The notes under the pieces: model-generated
Database searches by the model: none
Told to the model about the DNA's origin: nothing
The model's input: only the letters and a program-made list of their open reading frames with translations
Shown: piece after piece, positions 24,733 to 35,100 of the stretch
How the letters are laid out: each line of letters starts with the position of its first letter
Numbering within the stretch: position 1 is the first letter of the stretch
Position numbers and translations under genes: made by a program
Source of the DNA: HR10 sp964615335
GTDB taxonomy: Bacteria > Acidobacteriota > Blastocatellia > HR10
NCBI GenBank assembly: GCA_964615335.1
Contig: CAZTMT010000015.1
Span: forward strand, 11,919-75,918
Direction of reading: 5' to 3'
Length of the DNA: 64,000 nt

Positions 24733-25476
24733 TCACGACCTCCGCGAAAGCATCGTCTCCAAGATCCGGTCGAGCTGCGAGAGCGCCGCGCGCGCCGCCC
24801 GCTGCTGAGCCGCTTTGATCGTCGGCCCCTCACCTGTGGCGACCACGGTCCCTTCGATGCGCAGGTCCACTCGGAAGTGCCGGGCGTGGGCCGGTCCTTC
24901 CACGGACGTCACCTCGTAGGTGGGAGGCGAAAGACCGCGCGCTTGCAACTGCTCCTGAAGTGTCGTCTTGTAATCGCTCCACTGGACGCTCTCGGGATCC
25001 AGATGCCGCACGACCTCGTGAAACTGCTGCCGGACGAACGCCTGGGCCGCTTCGATCCCCCCATCCAGGTACAGAGCGGCGATCACGGCCTCGTAGGCGT
25101 CCACAAGGAGCGTGCGTTTAGTTCGCCCTCCGGTCTTCTCCTCTCCCCGGTTCAGGCGCAGGTACTCGCCCAATTGCAAGCGCTGGGCATGAACCTGCAA
25201 ATTCTCGGCGCTCACCAGATAGGCCTTCATCTTGGCGAGCTTCCCCTCCGGCAGCGTGGGGAACAATTCGAAGAGCCATGCGCTCACAAGGAATCCCAAA
25301 ATGGCATCTCCCAGAAACTCCAGGGCCTCATTGTCGGCCAGGCGCATCCCTCCCCGCTCATGCGCGTACGAGCGATGAGTGAGCGCCCGATCCAAAAGGT
25401 CCCGCCGCCGGAAGGTATATCCGATCTTCCGCTCCAGTTCGCTCAGATCCCGCCTCTCCGCCGACATGCTCCTCAC
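24733..25476 (-). CDS. rnc: Ribonuclease III
   Basis: Cuts double-stranded RNA in rRNA and mRNA processing. The RNase III signature NEALEFLGDAIL is followed by the second catalytic block DAYEAVIAALYLDGG. A double-stranded RNA-binding domain covers about 170-240 (DYKTTLQEQLQARGL through AAQQRAARAAL). A GTG start shares GTGA with the stop of the upstream TPR gene; an ATG three codons later is an alternative. The length of 247 residues is normal. It lies directly before the signal peptidase gene, an arrangement also found in other bacteria. Confidence 0.94.
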   Translation of the reverse strand: MRSMSAERRDLSELERKIGYTFRRRDLLDRALTHRSYAHERGGMRLADNEALEFLGDAILGFLVSAWLFELFPTLPEGKLAKMKAYLVSAENLQVHAQRLQLGEYLRLNRGEEKTGGRTKRTLLVDAYEAVIAALYLDGGIEAAQAFVRQQFHEVVRHLDPESVQWSDYKTTLQEQLQARGLSPPTYEVTSVEGPAHARHFRVDLRIEGTVVATGEGPTIKAAQQRAARAALSQLDRILETMLSRRS

Positions 25477-26420
25477 GTAGCTGAGGCTTGAGCCGAGGGC
25501 TTATATTTTTTGATCAGCTCATCCAGGCCTTCGGTCGTATCGTTGTGACGATAGCGGTAGAAATTCTCCAGGATCTTGCGCGCCTCTTGATGGAGCACCT
25601 GGAGATTGGTATCCGCCTCGGAGATCGCGACCGTTCGAGCGTACATCTCGATCATTTGATCCACGATCTCATCAACCTGTCGCAGCAATTCCTTCCCCGC
25701 CTCGGCGACCTTCTCCTCCGGAGTGAGCTTGTCGTAGCTCTCGCGCAGCTTGGCGTACTTGCCGAGCTTGAGCGATTCGCCGATCAGATAGAAGGTCACC
25801 GGATCGCTCGCATCCCATTCGGCGGCTTTTCGAAGATGCTCGATCGCCGAGTCGTACTCCGTCTTATTGAAGAGGAAGAGACCGGCCGCCTGATGCAGCG
25901 CGCCCAGGACCTTGGCTTTCTGCTGCTGCCAGGCCTCGGGAGAGAATCCCGGCGGAGAGTTCCCGCTCGCCGCAAGCTCCAAGGCCTTGAGGGCGTAGGT
26001 TAAGCCATCGGCATCAAAGCGCGTATCGCGTCCTTTGGAGGCCGTCGCCGCGGCCACGGCGAGCATGTAGAGGATCCCGAAGTTATTGGGATCGGCGCTC
26101 AAGACGTCGCGCCCCAGGCTGAAGGCCTTCTCCAGGTGATTGGCCTGCACGTAGACGAACAGAAGCAAAAGCTTCACGCGCCCCAGGAGCACGCTATTGG
26201 GATACTTGGAGAGAAACGCCTCGCCCGCCTGAATGGCCTCCTCCCACTTCCGCGCCTGAGAGGCCTGATAGAGCGCATTATAGGCCTCGGCTTCCTCCCG
26301 AGTGTACTGAGGTTGCACCGGCGCCTGCGCTCCCCACGCGATCCCCTTCCCTTCTCCGACGATTCCCAAACTGAGGACGACGCAGAGGATTCCTCGCGAA
26401 AGGTTCCGAGCCTTTCTCAT
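25473..26420 (-). CDS. Exported tetratricopeptide-like protein
   Basis: A 315-residue predicted periplasmic protein of unknown task. The signal segment at about 8-28 is followed by helical pairs such as EAYNALYQASQARKWEEAIQ, LGRDVLSADPNNFGILYMLA and EYDSAIEHLRKAAEWDASDP, which are TPR-type. The ATG at 26418-26420 is preceded by AGGAGG with good spacing, so the earlier in-frame start at 26561 is rejected. It is coupled to rnc by the GTGA overlap and diverges from icd. Related proteins are frequent in acidobacterial genomes as far as I recall. Confidence 0.75.
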   Translation of the reverse strand: MRKARNLSRGILCVVLSLGIVGEGKGIAWGAQAPVQPQYTREEAEAYNALYQASQARKWEEAIQAGEAFLSKYPNSVLLGRVKLLLLFVYVQANHLEKAFSLGRDVLSADPNNFGILYMLAVAAATASKGRDTRFDADGLTYALKALELAASGNSPPGFSPEAWQQQKAKVLGALHQAAGLFLFNKTEYDSAIEHLRKAAEWDASDPVTFYLIGESLKLGKYAKLRESYDKLTPEEKVAEAGKELLRQVDEIVDQMIEMYARTVAISEADTNLQVLHQEARKILENFYRYRHNDTTEGLDELIKKYKPSAQASAT

Positions 26421-26597
26421 CCAGCCCCTCCTGATTGTAATCTCCCTCATCGTCGAAACGCTCTTTGCGGGGCAGGTCGGAAAAAGCACACTGGATGAGC
26501 AGCCTTTTCTGACCCGCTCGCCTTCCGCCCTTATTCTACGGCAAGTCACAGGCGGGGACAAGGATGGGGTATCCGGACGACTTTGTCAAGGGGCGCG

Positions 26598-26627
26598 TTG
26601 ACGCTCTTCCCCCGGGCTTGCTATGCT
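26598..26627 (+). promoter_or_regulatory. Extended -10 sigma70 promoter of icd-mdh
   Basis: TTGACG (26598-26603) and TATGCT (26622-26627) are separated by 18 bases, with TG one base before the -10. Transcription would start near 26634, about 40 bases before the icd ATG at 26673, which has AAGGAGGTGG as ribosome binding site. Confidence 0.65.
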
Positions 26628-26672
26628 TTCTCAGCTTGAAATCAAGACGCGCTTTTGCGAAGGAGGTGGACG

Positions 26673-27917
26673 ATGCTCTCATTCAATAAGATCCCTGTGC
26701 CCTCCGAAGGGGAGAAGATTGAGATTCACCAGGGCCGGCTCGTGGTCCCGAATCGTCCGATCATTCCCTTCATCGAAGGGGATGGAACGGGACGCGATAT
26801 CTGGCGGGCCGCATCCCGCGTCTTCAACGCGGCTGTCGAGAAGGCCTACGGTGGAGAGCGCCAGGTCATCTGGTACGAGATCTTCGCCGGCGAGAAGGCG
26901 TACAATCGGTTCGGCGAATGGCTTCCTCGCGATACCGTGGAGGCGATCCGCGAGTTCACCGTGGCCATCAAAGGGCCTCTGACCACGCCCGTGGGAGGAG
27001 GTATCCGGTCCTTGAACGTCACTCTGCGTCAGGTCCTGGATCTTTACGCCTGTGTGCGCCCGATCCGGTGGTATCCGGGCGTCCCCTCTCCGGTGAAGCA
27101 TCCCGAGAAGCTGGACGTCGTCATCTTCCGCGAGAACACCGAAGATGTGTATGCGGGGATCGAGTTCCAGCAAGGGACCGAGCAAGCGCAGAAGACGATC
27201 GCCTTCTTGCAGAGCCTCGGCTACACGGTGCGCCCCGATAGCGGCATTGGCATTAAGCCCATCTCCATCACAGCGACCAAGCGCCTGATTCGCAAGGCCA
27301 TCCGATATGCCCTCGACAATGGACGCAAGGTCGTCACCCTTGTGCACAAGGGCAACATCATGAAGTTCACCGAAGGGGCCTTCCGGGATTGGGGATACCA
27401 GGTAGCCCAGGAGGAGTTCGGCGATGTCACCGTCACCGAACAGCAACTGTGGGAGCAGTACAACGGAAAGCTTCCCGAGGGGAAAATCCTCGTCAACGAT
27501 CGCATCGCCGACTCGATGTTCCAACAGGTCCTCACGCGCCCGGACGAATACTCCGTCATCGCGACACCCAATCTGAACGGGGATTATCTGAGCGATGCCT
27601 GTGCGGCCCAGGTCGGGGGATTGGGCATGGCGCCCGGAGCGAACATCGGCGACTATATTGCGCTTTTCGAAGCGACCCATGGGACAGCGCCCAAGTACGC
27701 CGATAAGGACGTGATCAACCCGAGCGCCGTGATCCTGGCCGGCGTCATGATGTTCGAGTACATCGGATGGCGCGAAGCGGCCTCCCTCATCACGGAAGCC
27801 CTCGGGCGCACGATCGCGCAGAAGGTCGTCACCTATGATCTGGCTCGCCTCATGGAGGGTGCCCGTCAGGTGAAAACGAGCGAGTTCGCCACGGCTATTA
27901 TCGAGAACATGGGGTGA
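26673..27917 (+). CDS. icd: NADP-type isocitrate dehydrogenase
   Basis: Oxidises isocitrate to 2-oxoglutarate and CO2 in the TCA cycle. The sequence follows the E. coli-type enzyme: IPFIEGDGTGRDIW at the N terminus, a serine-containing isocitrate-binding loop in GGGIRSLNVTLRQ, RPIRWYPGVPSPVKHPEKLD, FRENTEDVYAGIEF, TLVHKGNIMKFTEG and the metal-binding LNGDYLSDACAA. THGTAPKYADKDVINPSA near the C terminus is typical of the NADP group. The start at 26673 rather than 26655 is set by AGGAGGTGG. Length of 414 residues is normal. mdh follows 102 bases later. Confidence 0.95.
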   Translation: MLSFNKIPVPSEGEKIEIHQGRLVVPNRPIIPFIEGDGTGRDIWRAASRVFNAAVEKAYGGERQVIWYEIFAGEKAYNRFGEWLPRDTVEAIREFTVAIKGPLTTPVGGGIRSLNVTLRQVLDLYACVRPIRWYPGVPSPVKHPEKLDVVIFRENTEDVYAGIEFQQGTEQAQKTIAFLQSLGYTVRPDSGIGIKPISITATKRLIRKAIRYALDNGRKVVTLVHKGNIMKFTEGAFRDWGYQVAQEEFGDVTVTEQQLWEQYNGKLPEGKILVNDRIADSMFQQVLTRPDEYSVIATPNLNGDYLSDACAAQVGGLGMAPGANIGDYIALFEATHGTAPKYADKDVINPSAVILAGVMMFEYIGWREAASLITEALGRTIAQKVVTYDLARLMEGARQVKTSEFATAIIENMG

Positions 27918-28019
27918 TCGAGGAACCCCGCGCTTTGGCCGGAACGCGTGCGTCTCCGACAGTTCCAGGCGCGCGTGGGGACGGGCGCGTTCGGAAGGCG
28001 ATTCTCACAAGGAGGAATT

Positions 28020-28949
28020 ATGGCGCGAAAGAAGATCACCGTCGTCGGCGCTGGAAATGTCGGCGCGACTGTCGCTCATCGCCTTGTGGATAAGGAGCTG
28101 GGGGACGTCGTCCTGGTGGACATCATCGAAGGTTTGCCTCAAGGGAAGGCTCTGGACCTGGCCGAGTCCACGCCTGTTCTCGGATGCGATGTCCGACTGG
28201 TCGGCTCCAATGGCTATCGCGAGACAGCGGGCTCGGATATCGTCATCATCACGGCCGGCGTGCCGCGCAAACCCGGAATGAGCCGATCCGACCTTCTGGC
28301 GGTCAACACGGATATTGTCCGGAGCGTCACGCAGGAGGTCGTCAAGTATTCCCCCGAGGCCATTCTCATCGTCGTCTCCAATCCCTTGGATGCCATGGCC
28401 TATGTGGCCTACAAGGTCTCGGGCTTCCCGCGCGAGCGCGTGCTCGGCATGGCGGGCATCCTCGATACAGCACGCATGCGCTATTTCATCGCTGAGGAGC
28501 TGAACGTCTCCGTCGAAGACGTCTTCGCCTTCGTGCTCGGATCGCACGGAGATGAGATGGTCCCTCTGGTGCGGTACTGCTCGGTCGCGGGCATTCCGCT
28601 CACGGACCTGCTTCCTCAGGAAAAGATCGAAGCCATCGTCCGGCGCACGCGCGAAGGGGGAGCCGAGATCGTGAGCTTGCTCAAAGCGGGATCGGCATAC
28701 TATGCGCCGTCGGCGGCTGTCCTGGAGATGGTCGAATCCATTCTCAAGGACAAGAAGAAGATCCGTCCCTGCTCGGTCTATCTCAATGGGGAGTACGGCA
28801 TCACGGGGATTTTTCTCGGAGTCCCCGTGAAGCTCGGGGCTGCGGGCGTCGAACAGATTCTGGAGATCGGCCTGACGCTGGAAGAGCGCGCGGCCTTGCA
28901 CCGCTCGGCCGAAGCCGTGCGCGCGCTCATCGAAGCCGTCCGTCTGTGA
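28020..28949 (+). CDS. mdh: Malate dehydrogenase (LDH-like type)
   Basis: Oxidises malate to oxaloacetate with NAD. GAGNVGATVAHRL is the dinucleotide fold, VDIIEGLPQGKALDL carries the NAD-selecting Asp, AGVPRKPGMSRSDLL is the mobile loop whose Arg marks malate rather than lactate, VVSNPLDAMAY follows, and the catalytic His is in GSHGDEMVP. The ATG at 28020 has AAGGAGGAATT before it, so the 24-codon upstream extension is rejected. It probably shares the icd promoter. 309 residues is the usual length. Confidence 0.95.
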   Translation: MARKKITVVGAGNVGATVAHRLVDKELGDVVLVDIIEGLPQGKALDLAESTPVLGCDVRLVGSNGYRETAGSDIVIITAGVPRKPGMSRSDLLAVNTDIVRSVTQEVVKYSPEAILIVVSNPLDAMAYVAYKVSGFPRERVLGMAGILDTARMRYFIAEELNVSVEDVFAFVLGSHGDEMVPLVRYCSVAGIPLTDLLPQEKIEAIVRRTREGGAEIVSLLKAGSAYYAPSAAVLEMVESILKDKKKIRPCSVYLNGEYGITGIFLGVPVKLGAAGVEQILEIGLTLEERAALHRSAEAVRALIEAVRL

Positions 28950-28965
28950 GAGAGCCCATCCGGGT

Positions 28966-29661
28966 TCAGCCGGACCTCCGTTCTCCCGAAGGGCGCGAGG
29001 GGGAATCGGAGCGGATCGCCGGAAGAGAGAGCGCGCGTTCCAGACGCACGCGCAGGATGGTCCCCGGAGTCAGGCGCAGATCGGCTCCCCGAGTCAAGAG
29101 CACAGCGCCTCCCAGGGTGCTGGCGATGACAATCCCGGCGGCTTTCCCGCTTCCGGTGATCAATCCGACTGCCGAGCCGGCCGCCAGGCCCACATGCGCT
29201 CCCCGATAGACATTTCGGAACGTGCGCTCGCCATCTCGGCCTCCGCGCGCCACACCCTCCTCATCGCTCCGCACCTTTCGATCCCGCTGCCAATCGTCAA
29301 TGGCCACAAGCGCGGTCGTCACCGGCTCCTCTCCATAAGACACCCGAACGCGATCGAACACAAGAGCCAGCTCCGACTGCCGCTGTCCCCGACGCGCCGG
29401 TCGCACATGCGTCACACGTCCGAGGAATTCTGCCCCGCGCTCGAGCACGACCTTTCCCTCCACGACAAGATCATCATAGAGCGTCGCACGCACGGGATCG
29501 CCGACTTCGCTGATCTTGGTGCTCACCGGCGTCTGGAGGGAGAGGCGTATGATCGTCCCTTCAGGGACGGTGACCTGGACGGCCCCTTGAGGCCAGGCCA
29601 GAAGTCCAAGAGAAGGGAGAACCAGAAACGCGCCCAGATACTTCCTCCACAGGCCTTTCAT
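28966..29661 (-). CDS. Exported protein of unknown function
   Basis: A 231-residue protein with a signal segment (about 8-25). Beta-rich domains follow, with phrases VTVPEGTIIRLSLQTPVSTK, GDPVRATLYDDLVVEGKVVL and GAEFLGRVTHVRPA, then a glycine-rich hydrophobic stretch at about 155-190 and LTPGTILRVRLERAL near the end. The layout recalls TrbI/VirB10-like outer-membrane beta domains, but no family could be fixed. It converges with mdh at 17 bases and is transcribed alone. Confidence 0.6.
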   Translation of the reverse strand: MKGLWRKYLGAFLVLPSLGLLAWPQGAVQVTVPEGTIIRLSLQTPVSTKISEVGDPVRATLYDDLVVEGKVVLERGAEFLGRVTHVRPARRGQRQSELALVFDRVRVSYGEEPVTTALVAIDDWQRDRKVRSDEEGVARGGRDGERTFRNVYRGAHVGLAAGSAVGLITGSGKAAGIVIASTLGGAVLLTRGADLRLTPGTILRVRLERALSLPAIRSDSPSRPSGERRSG

Positions 29662-29741
29662 CGCTCACCTCCTCACCGAATCTCTGCCGGAAACAATTAT
29701 ACCCCTCTTGCCCTCACGGGGCGACCCTGCGAGAGCGCCGC

Positions 29742-30914
29742 TCACATGACCTGCAGGATCACGCACTTCAGATAATGCGTCTCCGGCATGGCGAGCAGGA
29801 TCGGGTGATCGGCCGCTTGCGTCCGCCGTTCCAGGATGCGCACCTGGCGCCGGGCATCGGCTGCCGCCTCGCGCAGCATCGCCAGAAACATCTCTTCGCT
29901 CATATGGTAGGAGCAGCTGCAGGTCACCAGGACACCTTCCGGCCGCAAGAGCCGCAGAGCGCGCAGGTTGATCTCCTTGTATCCCCGCAGGGCGTTCGGG
30001 ACGGCGGCGCGACTCTTAGCGAAGGCCGGCGGATCCAGCACGATGAGGTCGAACGCTTCCCCCCGCCGATCCAGTTCGCGCAAGAAGTCGAAGAGGTTGG
30101 CCTCGACCACAGTGACCTGAGAGAACGCATTGGCCTCGGCGTTGCGCCGGGCCTGTCGGACGGCCTCCGCCGAGATGTCCACCGCGAGCACGCTCTCCGC
30201 ACAAGCAGCCAGATGCAGAGCGAACCCCCCGGCGTAGCAGAATCCGTCCAGGACGCGCCCTCGCGCGTAGCGGGCCGCCGCGCGATAGTTCTCTCGCTGA
30301 TCCAGAAAGGCGCCCGTCTTCTGTCCGCCCAGCACATCCACTTCAAATCGGAGGCCATCGAGCGCGATCTCGACCCGTTCGGGGACCGTCCCGTAGAGCA
30401 CCCCCTTTTGGAGAGGAAGCCCTTCGAGCGCTCTCACCTTCGCATCGTTGCGCTCGACGATGGCTCGCGGCGCATAGAGTTCCACAAGCAACTCCACCCA
30501 GAGGGGTTTCAATGCCTCCATCCCCTGCGAGAGCGTCTGCAGGACGAAGTACTCCCCATACCGATCAATGATGAGCGAAGGCAGCAGGTCGCTCTCGGCG
30601 AAGACGAGCCGATAGGCATTCGTTTCTCCGATGACGCGCTGGCGGAAGGCGGCCGCGCGCACGAGCCGCTCGCGCCAGAAGGCGCGCCCGATCTCCACAT
30701 CCGGCTCGGCGATCCATCGGAGCGCGATCTGCGAGCGGTCGCTATAGAGGGCCCAGCCCAGGCGCCGGCTCCGCGTGTCGGTCACGGCGACGACATCTCC
30801 CCCGCGCGCTCCCCCTGTGTCCACAAGATCAGTGGCGTAGACCCAGAGGTGCCCAGCCTGAAGGCGAGCGGCCCCGCGCGCCGTGATCGTGACCGTCCTC
30901 GTTGACGCCTCCAC
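29742..30914 (-). CDS. rlmI: RlmI-type class I rRNA methyltransferase
   Basis: A SAM-dependent methyltransferase with an N-terminal PUA domain (about 8-80, containing LQAGHLWVYATDL) and an EEHEE-like middle domain. The Rossmann methylase has VLDGFCYAGGFALH for SAM and DLIVLDPPAFAKS as motif IV. VTCSCSYHMSEEMF resembles the Cys-containing motif of 23S rRNA m5C methylases. E. coli RlmI modifies C1962 of 23S rRNA; this target is inferred. The sequence ends YLKCVILQVM as in the family. It is transcribed divergently from folK with a 21-base gap. Confidence 0.88.
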   Translation of the reverse strand: MEASTRTVTITARGAARLQAGHLWVYATDLVDTGGARGGDVVAVTDTRSRRLGWALYSDRSQIALRWIAEPDVEIGRAFWRERLVRAAAFRQRVIGETNAYRLVFAESDLLPSLIIDRYGEYFVLQTLSQGMEALKPLWVELLVELYAPRAIVERNDAKVRALEGLPLQKGVLYGTVPERVEIALDGLRFEVDVLGGQKTGAFLDQRENYRAAARYARGRVLDGFCYAGGFALHLAACAESVLAVDISAEAVRQARRNAEANAFSQVTVVEANLFDFLRELDRRGEAFDLIVLDPPAFAKSRAAVPNALRGYKEINLRALRLLRPEGVLVTCSCSYHMSEEMFLAMLREAAADARRQVRILERRTQAADHPILLAMPETHYLKCVILQVM

Positions 30915-30935
30915 GGACTCGATCTACACTCCTTC

Positions 30936-31475
30936 ATGCGATCTCCGTACAGCTCAAGAGATGCCGTGAGTGAGCATATCGCAACGCTGGGACTCGGATC
31001 AAATCTGGGCGATCGAGAGGCCCATCTGAGCCGCGCCAGAACACGGTTGGCCCAGCATGGGATCCTGGACCGCTGCTCTTCGATCTATGAGACCGAGCCC
31101 GTGGAGGTTCAGGACCAACCGCGCTTTCTCAATCAGGTCGTCCAGTTGCGCACGGCTCTTGATCCCCTTTCTTTGCTCCGCGCCTGTCAGCAGATCGAAC
31201 GCGAGCTGGGCCGCGAGCGCTTCATTCCGAAAGGTCCCCGCACGATTGATCTGGATCTTCTGCTCTACGACGAGGAGATCCTCGCGCTTGAGGTCGAAGG
31301 GCTCTCGCTTGTCCTGCCCCATCCGCGCCTGCATCTGAGGCGTTTCGTCCTCGTCCCTCTGTGCGAGATCTCCCCCGAGGGTCGGCATCCCGTTCTGGGA
31401 AAAACCTTCGCCGAACTGCTCGGGGAACTCTCCGACTCGGCCGAAGTCATCCTCTTTCGATACGCGCCTCGGTGA
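30936..31475 (+). CDS. folK: 6-hydroxymethyl-7,8-dihydropterin pyrophosphokinase
   Basis: Transfers pyrophosphate from ATP to the pterin in folate synthesis. LGLGSNLGDRE is the N-terminal signature, ETEPVEVQDQPRFLNQV lies in the pterin site, and GPRTIDLDLLLYD is the PROSITE-type motif with both metal aspartates. The start may be the GTG at 30966, which would remove a ten-residue extension. The usual folP/folB neighbours are absent. 179 residues is within the normal range. Confidence 0.92.
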   Translation: MRSPYSSRDAVSEHIATLGLGSNLGDREAHLSRARTRLAQHGILDRCSSIYETEPVEVQDQPRFLNQVVQLRTALDPLSLLRACQQIERELGRERFIPKGPRTIDLDLLLYDEEILALEVEGLSLVLPHPRLHLRRFVLVPLCEISPEGRHPVLGKTFAELLGELSDSAEVILFRYAPR

Positions 31476-31517
31476 CGCACTCGGGCCGGCCCTTGCGCCC
31501 GCGTGAGCTGCCGGCTC

Positions 31518-31895
31518 TTAATGATCCGGTGTGTGAGAAGCCATAAGCAGCGCCTCTACCGGCACCAGTCGGCGAGCCACCGGATCGGGCGCTAAGGAGA
31601 ACTGCTCCAGCGTCACCGCTCCCAAGAGAGCCTCAGAGGCGGGATCGCCGAAGATCACCACCGTCGTGCGTCGGGCCCCATCAATCTCCACAACGACTTC
31701 ACATCCATCCCGCTCAATAATGCTCCCATTGGCGAGCCGGAGCCGCTGGCGGAAGGAGGGCGTGTGTCCCAGGTCTTCCAACACAGACCGTGGTACCCAT
31801 GTATACGTGGCGCCCGTATCTACCAGAGCCTCTATCCGATGGCTCCGAGTCCCGTCTGAACTGTAGAGGACAATCGGATAGCGAAACGTCCCCAT
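31518..31895 (-). CDS. Retropepsin-like aspartic protease
   Basis: A small single-domain protein of 125 residues with the retropepsin motif VDTGAT (Asp26) in the expected position, followed by YTWVPRSVLEDLG and a flap-like region, and LLGAVTLEQF near the end, which is typical of clan AA bacterial members. One Asp-Thr-Gly per chain implies a homodimer. No signal peptide or membrane segment is seen. Its substrate is unknown and it has no operon partner; it converges with folK at 42 bases. Confidence 0.8.
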   Translation of the reverse strand: MGTFRYPIVLYSSDGTRSHRIEALVDTGATYTWVPRSVLEDLGHTPSFRQRLRLANGSIIERDGCEVVVEIDGARRTTVVIFGDPASEALLGAVTLEQFSLAPDPVARRLVPVEALLMASHTPDH

Positions 31896-32056
31896 ACCAT
31901 TTCGAGACTACCAGAACAGCCCCCCTGCGGCAAGCTGAGCCGCCGATAGCCACAAGAAGATGAGAGATGCGGGAGCGTCGAGCATATGGGCCTTCGCTTC
32001 TTCCTTCTTGCTGCACGGCTGACCGTCCAGCAGGCTATGGCCTCATCAAGGCAATC

Positions 32057-32085
32057 TTTACAAGCCTCAAGTGACGCGCTATCAT
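32057..32085 (+). promoter_or_regulatory. sigma70-like promoter of the TonB receptor gene
   Basis: TTTACA (32057-32062) and TATCAT (32080-32085) are spaced by 17 bases. The expected start near 32092 leaves a 40-base leader before the ATG at 32131. An in-frame ATG at 32071 lies inside this promoter, supporting the later start. Confidence 0.6.
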
Positions 32086-32130
32086 GGGGACAACTTCAGC
32101 AAAAAGAGGCTACGACGTGGGAGGTGGAGT

Positions 32131-35100
32131 ATGACCAAGTTTACCACACGGAGGGAGCTGATACCTCGACCTGTGACATCAGCGATCGGAGCGCTGATCG
32201 CGGGACTTGTGCTTTTGGTGGGGGTATCTCCGGCGGGCTCTTCTCTCGCTCATGGCCTCATGATATGGGCTGATGATCTGGACCACGCAGTGCTGGAAGG
32301 GCTCGTCCTGGATCCGAAAGAGGCGGCCATCCCCGGAGCGAAGATCACGCTTGTGGAGCGACAGACGGGAATTCGCCGAACGACGGTGAGTGACGAACGA
32401 GGGTGGTATCGAATCGTGAGGCTCGCGCCGGGGATCTATCGGCTGCGCGTGGATGCTCCGGGATTTTCCCCTCTGGAGCACGCTGAGCTGCACCTGAAGG
32501 CCGGACAGACGCTGCGACAGGATGTGCGTCTTCAACCGGGAAGTCTCGTCGAAGTCATCACAATCTCGGGAGGGGAAACGCCTCCCCTGGATCCGACGCG
32601 CACGGTCGTCGGCCTGAGCCTCGAAAGCGAGGAGATCGAACGCCTCCCTCTCTATGGCCGCAATCCCCTGGATCTCGTTTTCCTCTTTGCGAGCGTCCAA
32701 GCCGAACCTTTCGAAGTGCGCGATCTCGGTGATCCGGCAACGCGCGATTCCGTTCCTCTGCCTCCGCAGGAAGCGGGGATCTTCTCCCTCTCGGGCGGGC
32801 GTGCGTACTCGAACAACATCACGCTGGACGGATTCGACAACAACGATGACCGCACGGCGCGCGAGCGGACGATCCCGAGCCTGGAGTCCGTGGCCGAGGT
32901 ACAGATCATCGCCCATCAATTTTCGGCCGAGTATGGACGCGCGTCCGGAGGCCGCGTGAACTTTTTCACACACCGTGGGGGAAATCGGTTTCGCGGGGCA
33001 CTCTTCGGCGAGTTTCAGGACGAGAGTCTGAATGCCAACAGCTTCTTTCGCAACGCGCGCGGTCAGAAGCGCCTGCCTTTCCAGCGGCGCGCCTATGGAG
33101 GTCGGCTCGGCGGCCCGATTCGGCGCGATCGTCTCTTCTTCTTCGGCGTCCTGGAGCGTCAGGACGAGCCGGATACGGATTCCATCATCGCCTTGCTTCC
33201 GGTGGATCCGCGAGCCAACCCGGCCTATCCCTTGCAGGAAGTGCCGACGGGCCGCCCCTTCGTGCGGGATGGGGTCACGGTCGCTCTTTTCGAAGAGGAT
33301 GTGAATACAGCCGGCCAGCGCACCTACGTGAGCGGGCGGCTGGATGCGGCAGTGGGGACAACGCATCAGGTCATGTTCCGCTTCGATACAACGCACACGC
33401 GCCGGCTTCGCGTGCGCGATCAGGGAGCGACGCTCCGAGAAGGACTTTTCAACCGGTGGCGCGACTCAAGGGCCTATGCCGTTCAGGATACGTGGACGAT
33501 CGGGACGCGATGGGTCAATCAATTTCGCTTCCAGTATTCCGCTCTGCTGCCCAGGGCGACACCGAGCGTCGTGCGGCCGGGTGTGATCGTGGGCAGCAGT
33601 CAGGGGTTGAGCTTACCCATAGCCAGTGGCTTCATCGCCGGTGCGGCCGGATTCCCCGAGACGCGCAGCGAACGGCGCTTTCAATGGGCCGATGTGCTCA
33701 GCGCACACTGGGGGCGCCACATGCTCAAGCTCGGCGCCGATCTCATGCATCTGCGCTCGGCGACGCGGCAGCTTCATCTTTTCTTCGGCTTCTACAACTT
33801 CCCGAGCTTTGGCGACTTCGTCGCCAGCACCCCGTCGCGTTACCGGCAGCGCCTGGGCCAGCCCGAGCAACCCATTCACAATACGATCGTGGGGTGTTTC
33901 CTTCAGGACGACTGGCGCCTTCGTCCGACGCTGACGCTCGGCCTGGGTCTGCGGTATGACCGCGAGACGCTGCTCGATCGGGACAAAAACAATGTCGGTC
34001 CCCGCGTGGCTCTGGCCTGGGATCCTCTGGGGAGCGGGAAGACGGTGATCCGGGGTGGTTTTGGCGTCTTCTACAACCGTGTGCTCTTGCGCACGATCGA
34101 AGACTTCGCCGTACAGTCGCAGCTTTTCGAAATTGATTTGGGGAGCGGTCCTGGTTCGACCGGAAGCCTCGAGGAGCTGCGGCGCATCGGGGGCTTTCCC
34201 CACATTTTCCCTAACGATCCGACGCATCCGCTGGTGCGCGATCTCATCCGTCCGATTCTCACCACGCGAAGTCTCGCCCCCGATCTTCGCATCCCGTACA
34301 GCCTGCAAAGCAGCCTGGGGATCGAACGCGAACTGGGGCGCGCGCTGGCGCTCGAAGTGAGCTACGTCTTCCATCGGACGCTCAAACTCTGGCGGGATCG
34401 CAACGTGAACGCGCCCGTGCCTCCGCCGGGTGGACTGGCGGCCTTTCTGCTCAATCCGCCCGAAGGTTTTCCCGGCGTCGTGAGGGCTCCCGATGGCCGG
34501 ACGGCCTTCGATAACAGCGCGCGACAGATCGCCGATGTGGGAATTCGCCTCATCCGGTTCGATGAGAGCACAACGCGCGCGCGCGATGTCGGCCGAGGCG
34601 CCGATCGCATCCGCATCTACGGCTTGAACGCTCTGGGGGGAGGAGCGCCGACGACCGATCCCGTGCTCGCGGCCTTGAACGCGGTGCGCTTCTTGCGGCC
34701 TCATCCCGAACTGGGGGAGATCGAGCAATTGCAATCGGACGGCCAGGCGACGTATCACGGCTTGCAGGTGATCCTCACCGCGCGCTGGGTGGCGGGCTTG
34801 CGCTTCCGCGCCTCCTACACGCTCTCCAAGCTCATTGATCTTGTGGATGTGAACACAAGCTCTCCGCAAGACGAGTTCAACTTCTTTTTGGATCGGGGCC
34901 TGGGCCGAACGGATGAGCGCCACCGATTCGTCTTGAGCGGTGCGCTGACGTTGCCCCAGGTGCTGGGGGGATGGGAGCTGATCCCTCTGGTGACGTTCTC
35001 TTCGGGCCGCCCCTTCAACATCACGACGAATGCTCAGGACCGCAATCTGAATGATACGCTGACGGATCGGCCGCATTTTCTCGGGCGCGGCCCCATTGGC

